Below are positions 14,726-22,711 of a stretch of DNA of 64,000 bases, piece by piece. The position numbers and the translations under genes were made by a program. Positions within the stretch are counted from its first letter, which is position 1; each line of letters begins with the position of its first letter. This DNA is from JAGGAG01 sp964638035 (lineage in GTDB: Bacteria > Gemmatimonadota > Gemmatimonadetes > Gemmatimonadales > GWC2-71-9), in assembly GCA_964638035.1 (NCBI GenBank), contig CAZWXD010000018.1, positions 3,343 to 67,342 on the forward strand, read 5' to 3'. Under the pieces are notes generated by a model. The model had not been told where the DNA came from, did no database searches, and saw only the letters and a list, made by a program, of their open reading frames with translations.

Positions 14726-16012
14726 ATGGCCATGCACGCCTGCACAGTGCTGTCCGCCCTGGCCCTGGCCCTGCTGGCCTGCGGTAACCCGGACGCGCCG
14801 CCCCTTCCCGCCACCAGCATCGAACTCCTCCGCCCGGTCCCCGAGGTCGTGACGCCGGGCCAGCGCCTGCCGGACATTGTCGCAGTGCGAGTGGTGGATG
14901 CCGATGGCGAGGGCCGGTCCGACGTGCCGCTCGTATGGGGCGTTGAAGCAGGCGGCGGCCAGTTGCTGGAGACGCGCAGCGCGACGGGACCCGGTGGGGT
15001 GGCAACGACGCGCTGGGTGCTCGGGCCCTGGCCGGGCCGGCAGCAGCTCGCCGTGTCAGTACCGGGGGAGTCGGCCCTCAGGGTTGCCGCGGACGGGAGG
15101 GCATTCCGGGCCACCAGGATGGACGCGGGAAGCGGGTACGTCTGCGGGATCATCACCCATGAACTCTGGTGCGCTGGCAACGCCATTGACTGGGCAGCCG
15201 GACCTGCCAGCCCGGGCCGGGAACGAGAACCGAAGCGCCTGCTGCCAGGCATGCAGGTCAGGGACTTCGCAGCCGGTGACGTAAACATCTGTGCCCTGGA
15301 GCTGTCGGGACAACCCGTCTGCTTCCCGCTCTATGGCTTTGAGCCCAGCGGGCAACCGCCCCTCGGGCGGCCCCCGGTGCCTCCCCTTCGCTCGATCTCG
15401 AGCGGTGACGAATACTTCTGCGGGATCGCCGCTGCCGATTCCACGGCGTGGTGCTGGAGCACGTCCTGGGGAAGCGCCGAGGCGGAGGATGTGCACCAGG
15501 TGCCGGGCTTCCTCCGGCTGGTGAGCGTCACCGCCGGTGGGGACCCCCGTTTTGCGTGCGGTCTTGATGCTGCTGCCGCCGCATGGTGCTGGCGTGCGCC
15601 CCCGGACAGTGCCCCGACCACCCCGCGGCGCGTCGAGGGCGTTGCCTTCCGGACCTTCTCGGCTGGACGGAGCTTCGCGTGTGGCGCCACGGAGGAACGA
15701 ACCCTCGTGTGCGTCGAGGATCCCGGATCCCCGGTCCCGCGGCGACTCCCGGGATACCGCGCCGAGACGGTCGCCTGCAGCTACTCCTGCATCATTGCCC
15801 TTGGTACAGATGTCATCCGGGCAAGTCCGACACCGGCTGGCGTCGCGGCGCCGATGACGGTCGGGTTTCCGGTGGTCGCAGTCTCCGCTGACGACACCAG
15901 CTGCATCCAGGGCGCCGGCCTGGACATCTACTGCGACAGCCAGGTCGGGGTGGTGCCCGAAATCGAGGGTGGAAGCCAGTGGTTCTTCGCTGTCCCCCGC
16001 CTCAGCCCATGA
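14726..16012 (+). CDS. RCC1-repeat lipoprotein with N-terminal Ig-like domain
   Basis: ATG 14726 follows CTGGAG by seven bases. Residues 1-18 are a lipoprotein signal (LALALLACG). About residues 25-120 look like a bacterial Ig-like (Big-1) domain: IVAVRVVDADGEGRSDVPLVWGV and TRWVLGPWPGRQQLAVSV. From residue 125 on there are RCC1-like blades with paired cysteines (SGYVCGIITHELWCAG, NICALELSGQPVCF, EYFCGIAAADSTAWCWS, RFACGLDAAAAAWCW, SFACGATEERTLVCVE, CSYSCIIA, SCIQGAGLDIYC). The blades are shorter on canonical GxG spacing than in the divergent neighbour. Surface adhesion or binding is a reasonable guess for an Ig-plus-propeller lipoprotein, but no function is known. Its 3-prime end overlaps the convergent radical SAM gene by 11 bases. 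Confidence 0.75.
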   Translation: MAMHACTVLSALALALLACGNPDAPPLPATSIELLRPVPEVVTPGQRLPDIVAVRVVDADGEGRSDVPLVWGVEAGGGQLLETRSATGPGGVATTRWVLGPWPGRQQLAVSVPGESALRVAADGRAFRATRMDAGSGYVCGIITHELWCAGNAIDWAAGPASPGREREPKRLLPGMQVRDFAAGDVNICALELSGQPVCFPLYGFEPSGQPPLGRPPVPPLRSISSGDEYFCGIAAADSTAWCWSTSWGSAEAEDVHQVPGFLRLVSVTAGGDPRFACGLDAAAAAWCWRAPPDSAPTTPRRVEGVAFRTFSAGRSFACGATEERTLVCVEDPGSPVPRRLPGYRAETVACSYSCIIALGTDVIRASPTPAGVAAPMTVGFPVVAVSADDTSCIQGAGLDIYCDSQVGVVPEIEGGSQWFFAVPRLSP

Positions 16013-17600
16013 CCTCGCGCGCGGCCCCAGCGCCGACCGCATGTCCGCGCCCCGGGCGCGCGACCAGCGGCACCAGCGAATCCGACGACTTCATGTACGC
16101 GTTGGGGTCGTGCTCCAGCGCGCCTTCCGGCAGCCACTGGTAGAACGGCCCGAGTTCCCGCGCGATCCGCGCGCGGTAGAACTCGGGGAGCACCGTGGAC
16201 GCGCCGTCCAGGTACGCCTGGACCGACCGGTCATGGTCCAGCAGCTGGCGAACCTGGGTGTGGTACTTGATGCGCCCCCACCCCTCCGATGACACGCCGC
16301 GCACCACGTTCATCCACTTCGGGATGAACTCCGCCGTGCCCCCGAGCCGGCGCGCGATCATCCGGGACGAGAAGGAGTACCGGGTAAGGTCCACCAGGTT
16401 GGTATAGAACTCCTTCCACGCGTAGTTGAGCGGCTTCACGTTCATCGCGTGGTTGTTGTTCAGGAAGTGGTGCGGGAACGGCAGCACCCGGCCAGCCCGC
16501 TGGTACTCCAGGTTGAGCGGCGCTGCGCGCCCGAAGGCGGAGAGCAGCGAGTACGCCGGGAACGACCCCGGCGCCAGGTCGAGGAAGCGCTTGGTCAGCT
16601 CGAACGGCTCGGCACCCTGGTCGCCGTCCAGGCCCAGCACGAAGTTGGTCTGGATGTAGGGGATGTAGCGGAGGATCATGTTCACCTGCTCCGCCACCTG
16701 CTGCACCTTGTCCATGCCGGTGCGCCGCGTCTTCGACTTGTTCCCCAGGTCGAACCACGACTCGATGCCCGGCAGGATCGCCTTGAAGCCGTTCTGCCGC
16801 AGCCGCCTGAGGTGCGGCTCCGAGAGGATCGACAGGCTGCTCTCCGCGATGTGCCGGATCCGGACGCCGGGATCGGCCTCCTCCACCGCGTGCATGTAAT
16901 CCTCGAACCGGATCCCGAAGTTGGGGTCGTGCCACCCGACAATGGGCCGCTTGAACTTCGTGAGCAGGAAGCGGAGGTCGTCCTTGAGCTGCTCGAATCC
17001 CAGCGGCTGGTATTCCACCGTCGAGTCGATGCAGAAGCTGCAGGTGTAGGGGCAGCCCAGGCTCCCCAGCATCGGAACGATCTTGATGGCGGGGGCCTTC
17101 GCGAGCGTGGGCGCCAGGTACTTCCAGCGCTCGGGCAGGGTGGGCAGGTCGGTGGGCTGTGCCGGCGCCGCCAGCTGCCGCCCCATGGGCCGGTGCCGGG
17201 CGCACTCGCGCAGGACTTCGTCCACCGTGCTGCGGTCGGTGAAGCCCAGCACGTAGTCGAAGAACCGGGCGGAGTCTTCCGGGTAGCACCGCGCGTGCGG
17301 GCCGCCGATCACCGTCACCGCACCCCGCTGCCGGAGCATGTGGCTCATCGCGTAGGCCAGCTGCGCCGACTGCGAGAACGCACTGATGAAGATGACGTCC
17401 ACGTCCTTCGGCAGCTCGGCGGTGAGGTCCTCGAACCCGGTGTAGCAGACGAGGTGAACCTCATGCCCCGCCTGCTCGCACCACACCGCCACCACCTGCG
17501 GCATGATGCCGGCCAGGTTGGCATTCATGACCCGCGAGTAGAGGGCCGTGGTCGGTGCACGCGCCACAAGGTCGACAATGCCGACTCGGAGCTTTCGCAA
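16002..17600 (-). CDS. B12-binding-domain radical SAM protein
   Basis: A 532-residue class B type radical SAM enzyme. Residues 5-140 form a cobalamin-binding Rossmann domain (GIMPQVVAVWCEQAGHEVHLV, DVIFISAFSQSA, VTVIGGPHA). The CxxxCxxC cluster motif is CPYTCSFC at about residues 183-190, followed by the SAM barrel (VGWHDPNFGI, GIESWFDLGNKSK, IQTNFVLGLDGD). The C-terminal 150 residues are unassigned. Relatives carry out methylations, cyclisations or rearrangements; the substrate is not predictable here because the flanking genes (an RCC1 lipoprotein and crcB) are unrelated. It is the one gene in this window likely to use the cobalamin imported by the locus at 29-36 kb, although it may also bind only SAM. 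The ATG start lacks a strong upstream purine run. Confidence 0.85.
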   Translation of the reverse strand: MRKLRVGIVDLVARAPTTALYSRVMNANLAGIMPQVVAVWCEQAGHEVHLVCYTGFEDLTAELPKDVDVIFISAFSQSAQLAYAMSHMLRQRGAVTVIGGPHARCYPEDSARFFDYVLGFTDRSTVDEVLRECARHRPMGRQLAAPAQPTDLPTLPERWKYLAPTLAKAPAIKIVPMLGSLGCPYTCSFCIDSTVEYQPLGFEQLKDDLRFLLTKFKRPIVGWHDPNFGIRFEDYMHAVEEADPGVRIRHIAESSLSILSEPHLRRLRQNGFKAILPGIESWFDLGNKSKTRRTGMDKVQQVAEQVNMILRYIPYIQTNFVLGLDGDQGAEPFELTKRFLDLAPGSFPAYSLLSAFGRAAPLNLEYQRAGRVLPFPHHFLNNNHAMNVKPLNYAWKEFYTNLVDLTRYSFSSRMIARRLGGTAEFIPKWMNVVRGVSSEGWGRIKYHTQVRQLLDHDRSVQAYLDGASTVLPEFYRARIARELGPFYQWLPEGALEHDPNAYMKSSDSLVPLVARPGRGHAVGAGAAREVMG

Positions 17601-17777
17601 TGGGGAGCCTTGGAGAAGGGATCAGGTCCCGGGCTGCGCATCCGCTCGTGCTGCGTGGCGGATATGCCCGGCCTGGGGCGGCCGGCCTGGAGGGCATGGT
17701 GCACCGGACTCGCTGCCCCTAATGTACCCCGGGAGCCACGGCGGGGCGAATCACCCCCGGGCCACCCTGGAGGTACC

Positions 17778-18161
17778 ATGCACGGCGTCATCCTGGTGTT
17801 CCTTGGGGGCGGCCTCGGTTCCGTCGCCCGCCACGGCGTGAACCAGCTCTCAACCCACCTGGCTGGCCCCCGCTATCCCGCTGGCACCTTCGCCGTCAAC
17901 GTGACCGGCTCCCTGCTCATTGGCCTCCTCGCCGAGTACTTCGCCCTGCGGAGCCACTTGCCGGGAAATCTTCGGCTCTTCCTCGTTACCGGTCTCCTGG
18001 GTGGCTTCACCACCTTCTCCACCTTCTCGCTCGACGTGGGCCTGCTGCATGAGCGGGGCGATACGGTGGCTGCCGCAGCCTACGCCGTGTCGTCGGTGGC
18101 CTGCTCGCTGGCGGCGATGTTCGGTGGCATGTACGCCGTGAGGCACCTGCTCGCGACCTAG
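17778..18161 (+). CDS. crcB: fluoride ion channel CrcB/Fluc
   Basis: A 127-residue inner-membrane protein with four hydrophobic helices, the standard size for a Fluc subunit; the channel is an antiparallel dimer that exports toxic fluoride. Diagnostic pieces are GGGLGSVARHGVNQL at the N-terminus, the pore asparagine in FAVNVTGSLLIGLL, and the break-helix segment GLLGGFTTFSTFSLD with the phenylalanines and serine/threonine that line the fluoride path. GGAGG ends four bases before ATG 17778. I looked for a fluoride riboswitch in the 177-base gap upstream and did not find a convincing one. The stop codon overlaps that of the kinase fragment on the other strand (CTAG). Confidence 0.95.
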   Translation: MHGVILVFLGGGLGSVARHGVNQLSTHLAGPRYPAGTFAVNVTGSLLIGLLAEYFALRSHLPGNLRLFLVTGLLGGFTTFSTFSLDVGLLHERGDTVAAAAYAVSSVACSLAAMFGGMYAVRHLLAT

Positions 18162-18940
18162 CGGGTCCGCTCCTCGCGGCAGCGCATCGTCACGCTGTCC
18201 CCCTGGAACACCGTGACCTCCCGCCCCTTGTTCCAGACCTGGTGGGTCCCGTCGGTGAACCGCGCCCCCGAGGCACTCACGGCCAGCGGCAGCGCCACCA
18301 GGCCGCCTGGCAGCGTGGCGAAGGCGCTGTCGTTGCGGTACTCGACCGTCACCCTCCCGCCGCCCTCGCAGGTGTACGCGACCGCCGGCTGCGGCGCGGG
18401 GCCGAGCGCGGCGATGCGCTGGAGCAGCCGGTCCCGCACGGTCGTACGGATCCTTGCCAGTCGTTCCGCGAAGCCCCGATCCCGGAGCACGCGGTCATAC
18501 AGGCCCGAGGTGAAGACCCAGTCGATCAGGAGGGGCGTGCGCTCGGCCGCCTCGCCGACCCACTTGAGGGCACCGGGCCCGTCCCCGATCCACGCGTGAT
18601 AGGTGCCGAGGTCGGCGAACTGGTGCACGGTCACGAACGTCCCCTGGTCCAGCAGCGTCCGCAGGGAATCCGCCGCCGCTTGCGCCTGGGCAGTGCGTCC
18701 GGCGGCATGGAGGCAGGTGGCTTCCGAGGCGAGCCAGGGGCCGAAGGCGCGGCCCGCGCACTCCTGGCTTCGCCCCGCCGCCGTGAGGGCCAGGCCCTCG
18801 AGCGCCAGCGCCACCAGGTCGCCCGGATCCTGCGCCAGCCTGGCGCGCGCCTGCTCGATCGCCACGTCATACCGGCGCACGCGGAGCGCCGCGGTGATGG
18901 CGCCATGCCTCGTCGCGGCCGAGAGCGGGTTGAGCCGCAC
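18158..18940 (-). pseudogene. C-terminal part of the Ser/Thr kinase gene, split off by a frameshift
   Basis: This frame (open somewhat upstream of GTG 18940) continues the kinase protein encoded just upstream: ...VRLNPLSAATRHGAITAALRVRRYDVAIEQARARL is a TPR-like helical pair that follows naturally on HADSAIALA in the other frame. About 260 residues follow: further TPR-like helices (GDLVALALEGLALTAAGR, FADLGTYHAWIGDGPGALKW) and a small beta-rich end (VAYTCEGGGRVTVEYRN) with two cysteines. Alone it has no start signal and no independent function is expected. It is listed separately because a single-base indel near 18950 breaks the gene as assembled; in a corrected sequence it would be the C-terminal third of a protein of about 895 residues. 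Confidence 0.7.
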
Positions 18941-20844
18941 CGCGGCGGGGCGAGCGCAATGGCGCTGTCCGCGTGGCCGGCCTCACCCTGCAGGTGGGCC
19001 AGGTCCACCATGGCGTCGGTCAAGTTGGGCGCCAGGGCCAACGCGGACTCGAGCAGGTGCATCACCGAGTCACGCGGCCACCCCGCAAGGTGTCCTGCCC
19101 GCGCCGCAATGAAGCGTGCCTCGGCACCATCAGGGTCGAGCGCCAGGGCCCGTTCCGCCTCACGCACCGCGCGCGCGAGCGAAGTGTAGAAGTCCTCGGC
19201 CCCCGGGAACCCGTACTGCGCCGCACGGATGCGCGCATTGGCAAGGCCCGCCAGCGCCTCGACCGAGGTGGAGTCAAGCGTGACGGCCTCCGCATAGGCT
19301 TCGCGAGCGCGCGTCATTGCCTCCGGGGTGCCCCGGACAATCCAGTAGCGCCCCACGAGGATGGGCGCCAGGAGCTGGCGAGCAGCCCGCGACCGGTGGC
19401 CACTACGTACCGCCGCGCCACCCACCAGTTCCGCCAGCACGTCATCGCCCATCTGGACAGCGATGCGGCCCAGGTTGCCCTCGTTGAAGGTGTAGGTGCG
19501 TTGCCAGGTGGGACTGCCATCGGCGGTGCGGATGAGGCGGACCGTGGCGCTGTACCGTTCGTCACCCGGAACCACCGCGATGCCCACCAGGTGCGCCGCG
19601 CCGAGCGACTCGCCCACCGCCATCGGGGGCAGCGCGGCCAGTCCCGCGGAGAACGACGAGGCTTGTGGAATGACGCGGAGGCCGCGATAGCGCGCGAGTT
19701 CGGCGACGACCTCGCCGCCGAGTCCCTCCGTGAGGTAGGGTGGCACCGAGCCCGCAGGCTCCGAGACGGGCGCCAGCACGGCCACGGCGCCAGCGGCCGC
19801 GCCAGGTGAGCCCTTCGGCGCCCGCCGCAGGAGCAACACCGCCAGCACCACGACACCCACCCCCAGGAGCACCACCCAACCCCAGGAGCCCAGGCCGCGT
19901 AGCTGCCGCTTGAGGAACGACGTCGGCTGCCCTTCTGGAGACGTGGCGTCGGAACTGGTCGACGTGGCGCTGCGGGGTGGCTCGCCCAGCGCGCGCCGCA
20001 ACGCCGCCGCCATCGCGCCCGCCGACTCGAAGCGCTCCCCGGGCGCCTTGGCCAGGGCCCGCTGCACCAGGTGCACCACCCGCTCGGGCGTGTCCGGTGC
20101 CAGCGCCGCAAGCGGCTCGGGCCTCTCGTGCAGGTGGGCGTTCAGCACGCGCCGGACCGACGGCCCGTCGAAGGGCTGGCGGCCTGCGAGCATCTCGTAC
20201 AGCATGCAGCCCAGGCTGTAGAGGTCGCTCCGGCCATCCACGGCCTCGCCCCGGACCTGCTCGGGGCTCATGTATGCCGGCGTGCCCAGCGTCTCGCCGA
20301 CGCCGGTCAGGACGCCCTGGCTCGCGAGGTGGCGGGCGTGTGCCACGCCGAAATCACTGATGACGGCCTGCCCGTTCGACAGCAGGATGTTCTCGGGCTT
20401 GATGTCGCGATGGACGATCCCGCGCTGGTGGGCATAGTCCAGGGCCTCGGCGATTTCCCGGGTCCAGAGGAGCGCGCTGGCCACCGGCACCCGGGTGGAT
20501 CGCCGAAGCAGGTCCCGGAGCGACTCGCCCTCCACATACGGCATCACGGCGTAGGCGACAGTCCCCACGCGTCCCGAGTCGATCAGGGGGAGGATGTTGG
20601 GGTGCTGCAGTTGCGCCGTGATCCGCACCTCGCGGAGGAACCGCTCGGCGCTGATCTGCGACGAGCGTTCGGGGTCGAGGAGCTTCACGGCCACGAGGCG
20701 CCCGAGGTCACGGTCACGGGCCAGGTAGACGATGGCCATCCCGCCCCGCGCAATCTCCCGCTCGATGACATAGCGGTCACCGAGCGCGGCCTGCAACTCC
20801 TCGCGGTATCGCGTCGCTGGATCCTGGCCCGGCTCCATCGTCAT
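18631..20844 (-). CDS. Ser/Thr protein kinase with transmembrane helix and C-terminal TPR region
   Basis: A membrane-anchored Hanks-type kinase. The kinase domain spans about residues 24-285: glycine loop REIARGGMAIVYLARD, VAVKLL lysine, HRDIKPENILL near 145, DFG in VISDFGVAHA, activation segment GTPAYMSPEQVRG, and SDLYSLGCMLYEMLAGRQPFDG. A single membrane helix (WGWVVLLGVGVVVLAVLLLRR) is at about 322-343. The outer part has a FlgO/TolB-like alpha-beta domain (YLTEGLGGEVVAELARYRGLRVI) and TPR-like repeats (AREAYAEAVTLDSTSVEALAGLANARI). The true frame breaks at about 18950, after HADSAIALA; from there the reading frame gives Arg-rich nonsense to 18631 while the real continuation is in another frame. 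ATG 20844 overlaps the stop of the DUF4956 gene (ATGA), so the two are coupled. Confidence 0.88.
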   Translation of the reverse strand: MTMEPGQDPATRYREELQAALGDRYVIEREIARGGMAIVYLARDRDLGRLVAVKLLDPERSSQISAERFLREVRITAQLQHPNILPLIDSGRVGTVAYAVMPYVEGESLRDLLRRSTRVPVASALLWTREIAEALDYAHQRGIVHRDIKPENILLSNGQAVISDFGVAHARHLASQGVLTGVGETLGTPAYMSPEQVRGEAVDGRSDLYSLGCMLYEMLAGRQPFDGPSVRRVLNAHLHERPEPLAALAPDTPERVVHLVQRALAKAPGERFESAGAMAAALRRALGEPPRSATSTSSDATSPEGQPTSFLKRQLRGLGSWGWVVLLGVGVVVLAVLLLRRAPKGSPGAAAGAVAVLAPVSEPAGSVPPYLTEGLGGEVVAELARYRGLRVIPQASSFSAGLAALPPMAVGESLGAAHLVGIAVVPGDERYSATVRLIRTADGSPTWQRTYTFNEGNLGRIAVQMGDDVLAELVGGAAVRSGHRSRAARQLLAPILVGRYWIVRGTPEAMTRAREAYAEAVTLDSTSVEALAGLANARIRAAQYGFPGAEDFYTSLARAVREAERALALDPDGAEARFIAARAGHLAGWPRDSVMHLLESALALAPNLTDAMVDLAHLQGEAGHADSAIALAPPRCGSTRSRPRRGMAPSPRRSACAGMTWRSSRRAPGWRRIRATWWRWRSRAWPSRRRGEARSARAAPSAPGSPRKPPASMPPDALPRRKRRRIPCGRCWTRGRS

Positions 20845-22033
20845 GCGGCGCTGCCGGCCTCGACGCTCACGTCGCTGACCCGCTCCCCACCCGCGTCCCG
20901 GAGCCGCCGCAGGAGCAGCGCCTCAGGCACCTTCCTGCGGAGGCGTACCTCGTAGCGCAGCGTCACGGGGGTTCCCGGTTCGCTCCCCGAGGACTGCGCC
21001 AGGAACACCCAGCGCTTCGTGGCGTCCTCGAGCACCTCCTCCAGCGGGCCCCGCACCGAGGCGTCCGTCGCCGTCACCATGAGCCGGCGCGGCGGGCGGG
21101 GTGCCTCGACGACCCCCAGGGTCTGGCCCTGCTGCTGCCGGTCGGCAATGCGGTTCGCGACCTGGCGGAGCTGGTCCGGGCTCAGCGACTTCAGGATCTG
21201 CTCGTCCACCATGGCCACGAAGCGGTGCGTCCGGTTGGCGAGGGCCATGGCGCGCTGGAGGCGATGCTCCGCCAGCCCTCCCTCCAACGCACCCGGCACG
21301 CGGCCGAAGTCGGTGCGCCAGAGGACCAGCACCACCAGGCTGAAGGTGGCCGAGATGGTTGCTGCCACGTTCACGGCCTGGACCCCGCAGGCCACGCCCA
21401 CGGTGATGGCGAGGAAGAGGAACACGGCATCCTTGCTGTCCTCGAGCCGGTTCCGGAACGCCACGGCCGCCACGATGCCCGTGAGGCCGAACGCGAGGGC
21501 CGTGCTGTTCCGCACCAGCGTCACGATCCCGGACACGATGATCGGGAGCACGATGAGGGTGTGCACCAGTGACTGGCGGTAGCCCTGCTTGGAGCGGCTC
21601 AGCGAGCCGAGCCAGGCCACCGGGAACGCCAGCAGCACGGCGGCCACCATCACCACCACGAGCCCCACCAGGTTGGTGGACTCGGTCGGCAGTGCCGTGT
21701 CGGTGAGCGACCGGCCCGCGGCCGCACCGTAGTTCTCGGCATTGAGGAGGAAGTAGAGGTCGGGCAGGTAGTCGCGCAGCAGCAGCAGGGCGACGACCAC
21801 GCCGACGTAGTAGGTGATGATCTTCAGGACGGCCGTGCCGCCCGCGGCACNNNNNNNNNNNNNNNNNNNNNNNNNNNNNNNNNNNNNNNNNNNNNNNNNN
21901 NNNNNNNNNNNNNNNNNNNNNNNNNNNNNNNNNNNNNNNNNNNNNNNNNNACCACGCCGACGTAGTAGGTGATGATCTTCAGGACGGCCGTGCCGCCCGC
22001 GGCACCGAGGAGCCCCTTCTCGAACCTGGTCAC
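20841..22033 (-). CDS. DUF4956-family membrane protein (interrupted by an artefactual gap)
   Basis: The protein starts at GTG 22033 (MTRFEKGLLGAAGGTAVLK), crosses the N gap, and ends at 20841. The gap is false: the 55 bases on its two sides are identical, and collapsing them gives one open frame of 346 codons including the stop. N-terminal helices precede a core of four to five membrane segments (LVGLVVVMVAAVLLAFPVAWLG, LIVLPIIVSGIVTLV, LAFGLTGIVAAVAFRNRLEDSKDAVFLFLAITVG), which is the DUF4956 signature with the conserved acidic FRNRLEDSKDA loop. The C-terminal 150 residues are soluble and carry a repeat-like alpha/beta domain. Related proteins sit next to polyphosphate polymerases or signalling genes; here it is coupled to a Ser/Thr kinase, suggesting a joint signalling unit. 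Confidence 0.75.
21796..21850 (+). repeat. left copy of 55-bp assembly overlap
   Basis: This sequence, beginning ACCACGCCGACGTAG, is identical over 55 bases to 21951-22005 on the other side of the N gap. A 55-base exact match at two contig ends is what a k=55 de Bruijn assembler leaves when it scaffolds contigs it could not merge. It is not a biological repeat. Confidence 0.9.
21851..21950. other. 100-N scaffold gap (false)
   Basis: A fixed-length run of N inside the DUF4956 gene. Because its flanks overlap by 55 identical bases, no sequence is missing. Confidence 0.95.
21951..22005 (+). repeat. right copy of 55-bp assembly overlap
   Basis: Identical to 21796-21850; see that entry. Removing this copy together with the Ns restores a continuous reading frame. 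Confidence 0.9.
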
Positions 22034-22065
22034 GCCGTCAGCTCCCGCGAACGGGGCCGGCGCGT

Positions 22066-22091
22066 CGAAGCGGGACGTTGCGTCCCTTCGG
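22066..22091 (-). terminator. hairpin between osmC and the DUF4956 gene
   Basis: On the minus strand, CGAAGGGACG pairs with CGTCCC-G-CTTCG around a three-base loop (GGGACG-TTG-CGTCCC on the plus strand, 22072-22086), about 17 bases after the osmC stop. The stem is strong but no U-tract follows, so it may stabilise the transcript end or assist factor-dependent termination. Confidence 0.45.
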
Positions 22092-22102
22092 GCGTCAGCC
22101 GC

Positions 22103-22531
22103 TCAGCTCCTGCGCGCCACCAACCGGATCTCGGCGCCGGCAAGGAGCTTCGAGACCGGGCAGCCGGTGCGTGCCCCCGCCGCAATCCGCTGGAAGTCGG
22201 CCTCGCTGATGCCGGCCACCTTCACCGTGGTGTCGAGCTCGACCAGCGGGATCTCGAACCCGCCCTCCCGCTTCTCGAAGTGCACCTTCGCCGAAGTGCG
22301 CACCTCCTCCGGGGGGTGCCCGGCACCCTCCAGGGCAGCGGCGAACGCCATGGAGAAGCACCCGGCGTGCGCCGCCCCGAGCAGTTCCTCGGGGTTGCTG
22401 CCGGGGCCGTCCTGCATGCGGGACTTGAAGGAGTAGGGCGCATCGGTCAGGATGCCGCTCTGGGTGGACACCGTGCCGGTTCCCGACTGGAGACCACCGA
22501 GCCACCGGGCTGAAGCTGTGCGTACCGCCAT
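22103..22531 (-). CDS. osmC: OsmC-family peroxiredoxin
   Basis: A 142-residue thiol peroxidase of the OsmC/Ohr fold that reduces organic hydroperoxides, usually with lipoyl or thioredoxin-type reductants. The two reactive cysteines are in HAGCFSMAFA (about residue 59) and TGCPVSKLLAG (about residue 124), and the conserved GSNPEELLGAAHAGCF segment favours OsmC over Ohr. The full N-terminus (TASARWLGGLQSGTGTVST) matches OsmC proteins that use a Tyr/Trp-rich dimer interface. It is preceded by tRNA-Cys and followed by a hairpin, so it is probably transcribed alone. Confidence 0.92.
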   Translation of the reverse strand: MAVRTASARWLGGLQSGTGTVSTQSGILTDAPYSFKSRMQDGPGSNPEELLGAAHAGCFSMAFAAALEGAGHPPEEVRTSAKVHFEKREGGFEIPLVELDTTVKVAGISEADFQRIAAGARTGCPVSKLLAGAEIRLVARRS

Positions 22532-22567
22532 GGCCAGGCCTTGCTGGGGAAATGAGGGAACACCGAG

Positions 22568-22639
<72 letters not shown>

Positions 22640-22711
22640 AGCGATTGCGCCCGCAATCAGCCCCGAAACTAACCCTCAATTGCGACCTATGGAACTGAAC
22701 GCCGCCCGCGT

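Noticed and set aside
17601..17777. possible fluoride riboswitch before crcB
   Set aside because: The GGAUGAUGGCC-type core and pairing pattern of the crcB motif could not be found; only a vague GGCATGGTG match.
18940..18960. programmed frameshift in the kinase gene
   Set aside because: The GCCCCGCCGCGG stretch is not a typical slippery heptamer and no stimulatory structure is evident; an error or mutation is simpler.
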